Source: Deltaproteobacteria bacterium
Lineage (GTDB): Bacteria > Desulfobacterota > Desulfobacteria > Desulfobacterales > JAFDMD01
NCBI GenBank assembly: GCA_019306065.1
Contig: JAFDMF010000006.1
Span: 1 to 64,000 of the forward strand
Direction: 5' to 3'
Length of the DNA: 64,000 bases
The position numbers and the translations under genes are program-made. Below are positions 52,470 to 60,286 of this stretch, one piece after another. The notes under the pieces are model-generated. The model was given only the letters and a program-made list of their open reading frames with translations, had not been told where the DNA came from and did no database searches. Position 1 is the first letter of the stretch; each line of letters begins with the position of its first letter.

Positions 52470-52798
52470 GCGTTTTTTTATAATTAGTCAATGCTAAAAA
52501 ACCTACATTTTAAGCGTCAGCGATTTTGTCAATATTTTTTTTAATTTTAAGTTTTAAATTCTTGTAAATAGCTTACGGAAGTAAAAACCAATACCTTTTA
52601 AAAATTAATTTTTAAAATAGACGCTTCTATTATAATATGATATGATAAACATATTTTTAAAAAACAAATTCGATTGTAAAACCGAATTGACGCATAACAA
52701 ACTATTTTATTCTAGTTCAAAGCGAAAAAAATTTCTCGACAAAAAAATCAAACAAAATAGAAAGTTAGGCGGCAACTTTTACAAAGGAGTTTATTATT

Positions 52799-53638
52799 AT
52801 GAATATAAACGAACCGAAAATTACCCCCAATCAAATCTTAAAACTTAACGACCAAAATTTTAACCCGCAAAATATATGTATAGTAAGCGGCGCTGGAACC
52901 GGCATCGGCAGAGCCGTTGCAATAGCCGCCGCTTTTAACGGCATTCTTACCGTAGGGCTTGATATTAACGAAGCGGAAGGCGAAAAAACAAAAAAGCTTG
53001 CGGAAGATATAGGCGGTAAATTGGTTTTTATAAAAACCGATCTTGCCAACGACAAAGGTATTGAAACTGCGGTTGAAGAAGCCTCAAAACTCGGAAAAAT
53101 AAAATTTTTGGCAAACATTGCAGGAATACAGCATATTGATCCTATAGAAAACTTTCCTATGGAAAAATATGATCTAATGCAAAAAATAATGCTTCGCGCT
53201 CCTTTTTTTTTATCGAAACTTGTAATCCCGTATATGAAAAATCAAAACGAACCTTTTGGAGTTATTGCAAACATGGCGTCCGTTCATGCCCATGTATGCA
53301 CTATTAATAAATCTGTTTATAATATTACAAAATTCGGCTTACGCGCGCTTAGCCAATCAATATCTGCGGAAGGAAACGGAAAAATCCGCTCCTTTACCAT
53401 AAGCTCAGGATTTGTAAAAACTCCCCTTGCCCTAAACCAAATACCTTCCCAAGCAAAACAGCGCGGAATAACCGCAGAACAGGTTGTAACAGACGTTATG
53501 ATGGGAAAATCCAGAGTTAAAGAGATGATGTCTCCCATAGAAGTTGCGAATCTTTTTATCTTCGGATTTTCAAAACATTCAAAATATCTTATAGGAGGAG
53601 ACCTCTTATTTGACGGAGGCATGACATTAACATATTAA
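52799..53638 (+). CDS. Short-chain dehydrogenase, 3-hydroxybutyrate-dehydrogenase-like
   Basis: SDR with NAD motif SGAGTGIGRAVAIA, LANIAGIQHIDPIENFP (NAG plus the IQHIDPIE stretch typical of 3-hydroxybutyrate dehydrogenases), catalytic Ser in MASVHAH and YNITK (Tyr-x-x-x-Lys). 279 residues with a slightly longer N-terminus. GGAG lies upstream of the ATG. A family C element follows its stop. It heads a run of plus-strand genes with the TRAP transporter and an enoyl-CoA hydratase. Confidence 0.85.
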   Translation: MNINEPKITPNQILKLNDQNFNPQNICIVSGAGTGIGRAVAIAAAFNGILTVGLDINEAEGEKTKKLAEDIGGKLVFIKTDLANDKGIETAVEEASKLGKIKFLANIAGIQHIDPIENFPMEKYDLMQKIMLRAPFFLSKLVIPYMKNQNEPFGVIANMASVHAHVCTINKSVYNITKFGLRALSQSISAEGNGKIRSFTISSGFVKTPLALNQIPSQAKQRGITAEQVVTDVMMGKSRVKEMMSPIEVANLFIFGFSKHSKYLIGGDLLFDGGMTLTY

Positions 53639-53639
53639 A

Positions 53640-53775
53640 ACCCTTGCATAACTTCTTATTTTGCTCGTTTTCTATGTTATGCTCAAATTTTAATACTCGA
53701 AATACTGTGAGTATTACTGCGTTTAAAATTTAAGCATGCCTTGAAAACAAACAAAATCCTTTGTTATGCAAGGGT
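53640..53775. repeat. Family C element with 13-bp perfect ends
   Basis: ACCCTTGCATAAC (53640-53652) and GTTATGCAAGGGT (53763-53775) are exact inverses; the interior has TTGCTCGTTTTCTATGTTAT, AATACTGTGAGTATTACTGC and TTTAAGCATGCCTTGAAAAC. It begins two bases after the SDR stop. Confidence 0.9.
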
Positions 53776-53911
53776 CTTATATTAAAACTCTTTGACTGAA
53801 TTTTAGACGCAAAAAAGACGTCCAAAGTTTTTTTGCGTAGAGGCTCTTATCGCTGAGGAAATATCCATCATTAAAAAAATTTAATTACAAAAAAGGATGA
53901 TTATAAAAATA

Positions 53912-54036
53912 ATTAAAAGATTTCTCCCTTCGGTCTAAATGACAAGCTTCTTCTTTTTGCAGCGTTATTTCGACCGAAGTAATTTTTTTTTGTCATTTCG
54001 ACAAACGCGGCGAGAAAAAATCTCTTAATTAACTAC
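53912..54036. repeat. Family B element
   Basis: TTAAAAGATTTCTCCCTTCG ... AATGACAAGCTTCTTC ... GTCATTTCGACAAACGCGGC and GAGAAAAAATCTC. It lies between the SDR and dctP genes, with a shared CATTAAAAAAATTTAATTAC fragment just before it. Confidence 0.7.
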
Positions 54037-54114
54037 GATAAAAAAATATAATCGCAAGAAGCGTTACTTTGTATCTATTAACCCATTAACAATTAACTAA
54101 AGGAGAAAACTGTA

Positions 54115-55197
54115 ATGAACAAAAAAAGACTAATCAACGCCATAACCTTTGCAATAACCCTTCTTTTTCTTTTAACAACCGCTTATGCGGCGGAAAAAGA
54201 GAAAAAAATAAAGCTAAACGTTCCTATATGCTTTTCTACCGAACTTCCCGGGTTAGGGACAACAATTTCTTGGATTGCAAAAAGAATCGAAACCGCAAGC
54301 GCAGGCTCTCTTAAAATGAAAATATATGAGCCTAATAAACTTGTAGCCCCTTTTGAAATATTAGATTCCGTTTCAACCGGCAAAGTTAATGCAGGGTATT
54401 CCGTTTCAGGATACTGGGCGGGGAAAATATCCGCAGCGCCCATCTTTTCCGCAATTCCGTTCGGACCGGAAGCAGGAGAAATGCTGGCATGGTTATATTA
54501 TGGAAACGGCTTAAAACTTTATCAGGAAATGTATAACGCCAATAAATACAATGTGAAAGTTTTGGTATGCGGAATAATTGCGCCGGAAAGTTCCGGATGG
54601 TTTTCCAAACCTATTAATACCCCCGAAGATATTAAAGGACTTAGAATAAGATTTTACGGACTTGGCGGACAGGTTATGGAAAAACTCGGAGCTTCCGTAA
54701 GCCTTTTGCCCGGCGGCGAAATATTTCCGGCTCTTGAGAAAAAAGCGCTTGACGCAACCGAATTTTCAACGCCCGCAATAGACGAAAGACTTGGTTTTTA
54801 TAAAGTTGCAAAATACAATTACTTTCCGGGCTGGCATCAGCAAGCAACAGTATTTGAACTACTTATAAATAAAGACGTATGGAACCAAATGAGCAAACAT
54901 CAGCAGACAGTTATAGAGATTCTTTGCAAAGCCGCAACTATGGACTCGTTTGCATATACCGAAGCAATACAATCCAAAGCAATGAAAGAAAACGTTGAAA
55001 AACGGGGCGTCCGAAACATGTATTGGTCAAAAGAAATGCTTAACGCTTACAAAAAAGCATGGGACGAAGTTGTTGCCGAGCAATCCGCCAAAGACCCATT
55101 CTTTAAAAAAGTTTGGGACGACGTTAGCGCATTTAGGGCAGATTATAAAATGTGGCAGACTTACGGATTTTTGCCTCGTCCCGAACCGCCGAAATAA
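54115..55197 (+). CDS. dctP: TRAP transporter substrate-binding protein (TakP/YiaO-like)
   Basis: A signal peptide (residues 1-26) and DctP fold. The conserved carboxylate-binding region is IKGLRIRFYGLGGQVMEKLG, followed by PGGEIFPALEKKALDATEFS, PAIDERLGFYKVAKYNYFPG and WHQQATVFELLINK, the pattern of TakP-like proteins that bind 2-oxo or 2-hydroxy acids. 360 residues. AAAGGAGAA precedes the ATG. dctQ and dctM follow after a gap with two repeats. Confidence 0.92.
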   Translation: MNKKRLINAITFAITLLFLLTTAYAAEKEKKIKLNVPICFSTELPGLGTTISWIAKRIETASAGSLKMKIYEPNKLVAPFEILDSVSTGKVNAGYSVSGYWAGKISAAPIFSAIPFGPEAGEMLAWLYYGNGLKLYQEMYNANKYNVKVLVCGIIAPESSGWFSKPINTPEDIKGLRIRFYGLGGQVMEKLGASVSLLPGGEIFPALEKKALDATEFSTPAIDERLGFYKVAKYNYFPGWHQQATVFELLINKDVWNQMSKHQQTVIEILCKAATMDSFAYTEAIQSKAMKENVEKRGVRNMYWSKEMLNAYKKAWDEVVAEQSAKDPFFKKVWDDVSAFRADYKMWQTYGFLPRPEPPK

Positions 55198-55274
55198 CTA
55201 TTAATAATGAGAAAAAACGCCCATTATTAAAAAGTATTTAATCACAAAAAAGAATGATTATCCAAAATAATTAA

Positions 55275-55385
55275 GGGATTTCTCGCTTCGCTCGACAGGA
55301 CAGGCTTCTATTTTTGCTATATTATTGCGATGAATGTTATTTTTGCTTGTAATATCAACGAACGAAGTGAAGAGAAATCTCATAA
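55275..55385. repeat. Family B element
   Basis: GGGATTTCTCGCTTCGCTCG ... GACAGGCTTCTATTTTTGC ... AACGAACGAAGTGAAGAG and AAATCTC, between dctP and dctQ. It is followed 14 bases later by a family A palindrome. Confidence 0.75.
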
Positions 55386-55398
55386 TTATCTGAACTAT

Positions 55399-55426
55399 AT
55401 AGAGACGTTGCATGCAACGTCTCTAC
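55399..55426. repeat. Family A palindrome upstream of dctQ
   Basis: TAGAGACGTTGCA/TGCAACGTCTCTA is a perfect palindrome (55400-55425). Confidence 0.85.
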
Positions 55427-55463
55427 TCTCAAACTTTGTATCTTTCTAACTTAATTAAAAAAT

Positions 55464-56009
55464 ATGAATAACAACAATAAACCCCAGGTTAATAACAGCG
55501 TTAAAATAAGCGACGCCATAGATAAAATCATCTTATCTATCGGGCATATTATAATGTGGGCAAACGGCGTCCTGATACTTGTAATAATATGTCAGGTTAT
55601 TCTCAGATACGGCTTCGGAAAAGGGCTTGTGGTATTGGAAGAATTACAATGGCATCTGTATGCGCTCGGAATAATGTTCGGAGCCTCTTATGCCCTTACT
55701 TTAAATTCTCATATACGGGTAGATATTATACATAGCAGACTTTCTGCAACTATAAAAAGTATCTTGGAGCTTTTCGGCATATTTTTTCTTTTATTCCCGT
55801 TTGTTATAATAATATTTCATCAAAGCTTAGACTTTGTTTATGAATCTTGGCGCGTAAATGAAAGTTCAATAGCGCCAATGGGGCTGCCTTTTCGATGGCT
55901 TATTAAAGCGGTAATTCCGATAACATTTGCAATGATAGGGCTTGCCGGCATATCTCGCGTAATAAGAATAATCAATAGTTTAAAAAAAGGGACTATAAAT
56001 GGAATTTAA
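55464..56009 (+). CDS. dctQ: TRAP transporter small permease
   Basis: A 181-residue four-helix protein of the DctQ family: VLEELQWHLYALGIMFGASY, LNSHIRVDIIHSRLS and PFRWLIKAVIPITFAMIGL. It overlaps dctM by 11 bases. It forms the membrane complex with DctM and receives substrate from the DctP protein encoded just upstream. Confidence 0.9.
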   Translation: MNNNNKPQVNNSVKISDAIDKIILSIGHIIMWANGVLILVIICQVILRYGFGKGLVVLEELQWHLYALGIMFGASYALTLNSHIRVDIIHSRLSATIKSILELFGIFFLLFPFVIIIFHQSLDFVYESWRVNESSIAPMGLPFRWLIKAVIPITFAMIGLAGISRVIRIINSLKKGTINGI

Positions 56010-57384
56010 CGACTATCTTGTTATAGCAATGTTTTTAACATTTATATTCCTGCTTTTTACAGGTTTTCCCGTTGTATGGGTTCTTGGCGGAGTATCCGTT
56101 TTATTTACGCTTGTAGGATATTTATCCGATATTTATTTCAATACCTTTACGGGACTAAATTATTTAACATTCGGGATGTCTGTAAACAGAATATATAAAT
56201 TTATGGACAACTGGGTTCTTGTCGCTCTTCCTATGTTTATATTTATGGGACTTATGCTGGATCGCTCCGGCATTGCCGAAAAACTTATGAAATCCATGCA
56301 AAACCTTTTTGGCAAAGTTCGGGGAGGTTTGGCGGTTACGACTGCGGCTATAGGCATAATTCTTGCGGCTTCAACCGGAATTATAGGCGCTTCCGTAGTT
56401 TTACTAGGGCTTTTATCCCTTCCCGTAATGCTAAAACAAGGATATTCCAAATCTCTTGCTCTCGGCGTAATAGCCGGGTCCGGAACGCTTGGCATTCTTA
56501 TCCCGCCCAGCATTATGCTTGTAATTATGGCGGATCAACTCGGCTTATCCGTAGGCGATCTGTTTATGGGAGCCGTTTTTCCCGGCATTATTCTCGGCAT
56601 TCTTTATATTACATACATACTTTTATTTTCTTATTTCAAACCCAATGTGGCGCCCCTTGATTCGGAAAGAAAACCGTTAAATATAAAAATTCTAACAGAC
56701 ATTTTAAAAAGCGTTCTGCCTCCCGTTCTATTAATTGTCGCTGTTCTCGGCTCAATATTCGCCGGCATAGCAACCCCTACCGAAGCAAGCGGAGTAGGCG
56801 CGTTAGGAGCTGCGCTTCTTGCTTTTTTTAATAAAAAATTAAATCTCAAAGTAATAATAGAAGTTATGAAATCATGCTTTAATACAACCGCTTACATATT
56901 TGCAATATTTCTCGGGGCAACATGCTTTGCGCTGGTTTTAAGAAGCTTAGGCGGAGACGAGCTGGTCGAAAGAGCTTTAACAGGCTTGCCTTTCGGACCT
57001 TACGGAATAATGGCGGTTATTCTGGGGGCAGTATTTTTAATGGGCTTTTTTTTGGATTGGATAGAAATAACCTTAATAGTTTTGCCGCTAATTGCGCCGG
57101 TTGTATCCTCTTTGGGCTTTAATATAGACGGACGCGGCGTTGTTGATAATCCCGAATTAATATGGTTTGTAATACTTGTTGCCGTAACCCTTCAAACATC
57201 CTTTTTAACTCCGCCCGTAGGGTTTGCATTATTCTATTTAAAAGGAGTATGTCCGCCAAATATCAACCTGTTAGACATTTACAAAAGCGTAATACCATTT
57301 ATTATACTTCAGTTAATAGGGCTTATAATAATCATACTTTTACCGCAGATTGTTATCTGGCTGCCGGCGGCTGCGTATAAATAG
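55999..57384 (+). CDS. dctM: TRAP transporter large permease
   Basis: A 461-residue polytopic protein with DctM hallmarks: MFLTFIFLLFTGFPVVWVLG, ALPMFIFMGLMLDRSGIAE, AASTGIIGASVVLLGLLSLP, AGSGTLGILIPPSIMLVIMA, GFFLDWIEITLIVLPLIAPV and TSFLTPPVGFALFYLKG. The sodium-coupled transport channel. Ends with a hydrophobic helix and AAAYK. Confidence 0.93.
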   Translation: MEFNDYLVIAMFLTFIFLLFTGFPVVWVLGGVSVLFTLVGYLSDIYFNTFTGLNYLTFGMSVNRIYKFMDNWVLVALPMFIFMGLMLDRSGIAEKLMKSMQNLFGKVRGGLAVTTAAIGIILAASTGIIGASVVLLGLLSLPVMLKQGYSKSLALGVIAGSGTLGILIPPSIMLVIMADQLGLSVGDLFMGAVFPGIILGILYITYILLFSYFKPNVAPLDSERKPLNIKILTDILKSVLPPVLLIVAVLGSIFAGIATPTEASGVGALGAALLAFFNKKLNLKVIIEVMKSCFNTTAYIFAIFLGATCFALVLRSLGGDELVERALTGLPFGPYGIMAVILGAVFLMGFFLDWIEITLIVLPLIAPVVSSLGFNIDGRGVVDNPELIWFVILVAVTLQTSFLTPPVGFALFYLKGVCPPNINLLDIYKSVIPFIILQLIGLIIIILLPQIVIWLPAAAYK

Positions 57385-57427
57385 AAACCTAACGGTATAA
57401 CGTAAAGCAGTTTTATATCTTTTAATG

Positions 57428-57455
57428 GTAAAGACGTTGCATGCAACATCTCTAC
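57428..57455. repeat. Family A palindrome, near-perfect copy
   Basis: GTAAAGACGTTGCA / TGCAACATCTCTAC behind dctM. Confidence 0.75.
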
Positions 57456-57575
57456 ATAATAGCAATTCGTTAATACGATAAAAATCAGATCAACAAATGA
57501 ACATCAACTTTGTCACTTAATTATAAACAGAGAAAACGCCCATTATTTAAAAAATTTAATTGCAAAAAAATAATG

Positions 57576-57725
57576 TTTAAATTTCGATTTATAACAAAGT
57601 AGTTTGTTCAAGTGCAAGGCGGATAAAAATTTTAACCGCAGGAATACTTAAAGTATTTCGAGGATTAAAATTTTTATCCAACGCCGAAATTGGGCAAACT
57701 ACGAAGCTATAAATCGAAATTTAAA
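57576..57725. repeat. Family C element ending at a ribosome-binding site
   Basis: TTTAAATTTCGATTTATA (57576-57593) and its exact inverse (57708-57725) form the ends; the core has AAATTTTAACCGCAGGAATA and AAGTATTTCGAGGATTAAAA. The Shine-Dalgarno AAAGGAGA of the next gene begins two bases after it. Confidence 0.9.
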
Positions 57726-57740
57726 CAAAGGAGAAAAAAA

Positions 57741-58520
57741 ATGGAATACAACCAAATACTATTTTCCATACAAGATTCAATCGGAACATTAACCTTAAAC
57801 AGCCCCAAAACAATAAACGCTTTGTCTAAAACAATGATAAGCGAAATGATAGACGCTTTAACAAAAGTATCGGCAGACGAAACCGTTAAAGTTGTAATAA
57901 TAAAAGCCGCGGGAAAACATTTTTGCGCGGGGCATAATCTATCCGAAATGATAGACAACAACGCAAAAGAATATAAATTTATATTCGATCAATGCGTTTT
58001 ATTAATGCGGTTAATCCACGAAATACCCCAGCCTGTTATTGCCCGAGTTCAAGGAATTGCAACTGCGGCGGGATGTCAGCTTGCGGCGCAGTGCGATTTG
58101 GTTATTGCGAGCCAAGACGCCAGATTTTCTACGCCCGGAGTTAAAATAGGATTATTTTGTTCTACTCCTATGGTTGCAATATCACGCGCAATAGGCAGAA
58201 AAGCGGCTATGGAGATGCTTCTTACAGGGCGCGATTTTTACGCGCAGGAGGCTAAAGAGCTCGGTTTGGTAAATAAAGTTGTTTCTTTGGAAAAACTTAA
58301 CCGAGAAACCGAAGAACTTGCAAAAAATATTGCAAAAGCAAGCCGCTTTGCTTTAAGCATAGGAAAGCAAGGATTTTATGCTCAAATCGATCAAACCGAC
58401 GACAAAGCTTTTCATTATGCAAAACATACAATAGTTATGAATAACCTGTCTGAAGACGCGCAGGACGGAATCAAAAGTTTTTTGGAAAAAAAGCCGGTAA
58501 CCCAATGGAAAGACAGATAA
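57741..58520 (+). CDS. Enoyl-CoA hydratase/isomerase family protein
   Basis: A 259-residue crotonase: GTLTLNSPKTINALSKTMIS, KAAGKHFCAGHNLSEMID (oxyanion HFCAGHNL), VIARVQGIATAAGCQLAAQC (second oxyanion) and ATPGVKIGLFC-like FSTPGVKIGLFCSTPMVAIS. It resembles the ECHDC3-type branch. ATG 57741 is chosen because AAAGGAGA is eight bases upstream; the frame runs 17 codons further into the repeat. It may act with the SDR on CoA esters of the imported acid, an inference from position. Confidence 0.88.
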   Translation: MEYNQILFSIQDSIGTLTLNSPKTINALSKTMISEMIDALTKVSADETVKVVIIKAAGKHFCAGHNLSEMIDNNAKEYKFIFDQCVLLMRLIHEIPQPVIARVQGIATAAGCQLAAQCDLVIASQDARFSTPGVKIGLFCSTPMVAISRAIGRKAAMEMLLTGRDFYAQEAKELGLVNKVVSLEKLNRETEELAKNIAKASRFALSIGKQGFYAQIDQTDDKAFHYAKHTIVMNNLSEDAQDGIKSFLEKKPVTQWKDR

Positions 58521-58583
58521 AAAAAGATATATAAAATAAAAAAGAATAAGAGGCAAAGGATACATATTTTTATAACTCTTATA

Positions 58584-58612
58584 TTGACAACAGCAAATAA
58601 TACAATTATAAA
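58584..58612 (+). promoter_or_regulatory. Strong sigma-70-type promoter
   Basis: TTGACA (58584-58589), 17-base spacer, TATAAA (58607-58612), about 65 bases before the ATG of the W/EQ-repeat protein, which also has AGGAGA upstream. Confidence 0.7.
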
Positions 58613-58678
58613 AAGGATGTTTTTATTGGTATTGACGATATAATTATTAACAATAAAATTATAGGAGAAACATTAATT

Positions 58679-59080
58679 ATGAAAAAAATCGCTTTTATTT
58701 TTATGTTGGCGTCTTTATTTGCTTGCGCTTTTATAACAACTTCAGGCAGCGTATTTGCATCGGACGAATCTGCAAAATCGGATAAAACTACAATCCGCTC
58801 CACGGAAGGCGATGTCGAAGCCTTTTGGAACAGCTTTGAGAAATGGGCTGATCTTAATTCCGCAGAACAAGCCGCTTGGCAAACTTTGGGATGGAATGAA
58901 AAAAGCTGGAACGAAAATGTTGACATTTCCGCATCCGAAAATAAAAAATGGGCTGAATTAACACCCGAAGAACAAACCGCAGGAACAAGCTTAGGTTATG
59001 ACGAAGTATCTTGGAATACTCCTGCTCCTGCCGCCGCTACAGAAGAAGCCCCTGCAAAAGAAGAAGCAAAAAAAGAATAA
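58679..59080 (+). CDS. Exported protein with two W...EQ...LG(W/Y)...SWN repeats
   Basis: A signal peptide (MKKIAFIFMLASLFACAFIT ... FAS) is followed by two similar units: KWADLNSAEQAAWQTLGWNE then KSWN, and KWAELTPEEQTAGTSLGYDE then VSWN. The motif W-x2-L-x3-EQ-x2-A/G-x2-LG[WY]-x3-SWN is known from scattered bacterial and algal proteins of unknown function. An Ala/Glu/Lys-rich tail ends the 133-residue protein. Strong promoter and terminator make it an independent, probably well-expressed gene. Confidence 0.75.
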   Translation: MKKIAFIFMLASLFACAFITTSGSVFASDESAKSDKTTIRSTEGDVEAFWNSFEKWADLNSAEQAAWQTLGWNEKSWNENVDISASENKKWAELTPEEQTAGTSLGYDEVSWNTPAPAAATEEAPAKEEAKKE

Positions 59081-59091
59081 TTTATTCTTAT

Positions 59092-59133
59092 AAAAAAAAG
59101 CTTAATACTTTTAACAGCGTTAAGCTTTTTTTT
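59092..59133. terminator. Bidirectional terminator, 14-bp perfect stem
   Basis: AAAAAAAAGCTTAA (59092-59105) pairs with TTAAGCTTTTTTTT (59120-59133). It serves the W/EQ-repeat gene and, on the other strand, contains the last codons of the AlbA_2 protein. Confidence 0.9.
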
Positions 59134-60286
59134 TAATTCTCGGTATTTTTATAATAAACTGTTCCCCTTCCGTATCATTTATAAACTCTATATCTGGCTG
59201 GTTAGATAGAGCCCTTATTATGCCTGTCCCAAACCCGCTAAAAGATAAAATCTGCAAACTATAAGCAAGTATTCTATTATTTCTAACAACCGGATTGCCA
59301 TATTTAATAGCTTCAACGGTAAGACTGTTAGGCAGTTTTCCAGGGCTTATAATCTCTATTCTGTTATCGAAAATCATTAATCTTATAGGCGCATTTTTAA
59401 AATAATCTCTATGAACAAGAGCGTTTATTAATAATTCTTTCAAAGCTATTTCAGATATTTCAAGAACGCCGCGGGTATTAAAATCTTCCGATTTTTGAAT
59501 ATGTTTTAGGTTTGACATAAAAAAAGTCATTCCTTTTTCAAATATGTCCGGAATAACCCCGCCAATATCTCTCGGCTTATTTCTATATTCTTTGCTTCCG
59601 ATTTCATTTCCGAAAAATGAAACCGCTTTAACGCAAAAAGCCGGTTTGAATTTTTGAGGCTCTTTTCCGAAAAATAACAAACCCGCCAAAGTTAATCTGT
59701 TATTGTGCAATGCTTTTTTAAGTATAAGCGCCTTTTCAAAGGTCAAACCTGCCTCTTCTATTGTTTTATCAACCTCTTTTTTAAAATAGCTTTCAAATCT
59801 ATCCTTATCAATATCGTCAATCGACGTATCATAAACATCCATTTCGTCTGCAGAAAAATTTGTTCCGCTTTGAAAAAGTCTCAACAGTTCGTTATTATCG
59901 GTTACTCTTCTTTTATCCGCTCCCTGTTTAATCCATATGGCATTGTTTTTATCTTTATAAGGTTTATGAATGTCTTCTTTAATATGTATAACCAAAATAT
60001 TTTTTTCTTCTATCTTAACCGATTCCGTCTTAATATATATAGGAGGTATAATATTATTATGAGCTACGTTTGCGGCAAGGTTTTGGGTTTTATCAAATTG
60101 GTCGGCGGATAATCCGATAATTTCGCCTATTTTATCCTTTACCCCGATTATTATAATACCTCCGTCCGAATTGGAAAATGCGGTCATCTCAGCGGCAAAA
60201 GCATCGGGAGAATCTATTTTTTCTTTAAACTGCACGGCGCTTGTTTCGTTTCCGCTTATAATATCTAATAATTCTATCGAATTCAT
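59120..60286 (-). CDS. AlbA_2 (Schlafen-like) / ATP-binding protein
   Basis: A 388-residue protein with an N-terminal AlbA_2 domain: ETSAVQFKEKIDSPDAFAAE, MTAFSNSDGGIIIIGVKD, and HKPYKDKNNAIWIKQGADKR, followed by the C-terminal ATP-binding segment (EISEIALKELLINALVHRDY, RIEIISPGKLPNS). This combination is found in putative transcriptional regulators and defence-linked proteins. Its start overlaps the PHP-SMC gene by four bases, so the two are co-translated. Confidence 0.85.
   Translation of the reverse strand: MNSIELLDIISGNETSAVQFKEKIDSPDAFAAEMTAFSNSDGGIIIIGVKDKIGEIIGLSADQFDKTQNLAANVAHNNIIPPIYIKTESVKIEEKNILVIHIKEDIHKPYKDKNNAIWIKQGADKRRVTDNNELLRLFQSGTNFSADEMDVYDTSIDDIDKDRFESYFKKEVDKTIEEAGLTFEKALILKKALHNNRLTLAGLLFFGKEPQKFKPAFCVKAVSFFGNEIGSKEYRNKPRDIGGVIPDIFEKGMTFFMSNLKHIQKSEDFNTRGVLEISEIALKELLINALVHRDYFKNAPIRLMIFDNRIEIISPGKLPNSLTVEAIKYGNPVVRNNRILAYSLQILSFSGFGTGIIRALSNQPDIEFINDTEGEQFIIKIPRIKKKA

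Noticed and set aside
8191-57725. CRISPR array suggested by recurring short repeats
   Set aside because: The repeats are scattered singly between genes, palindromic over their full length and not separated by regular spacers; no cas gene is present.
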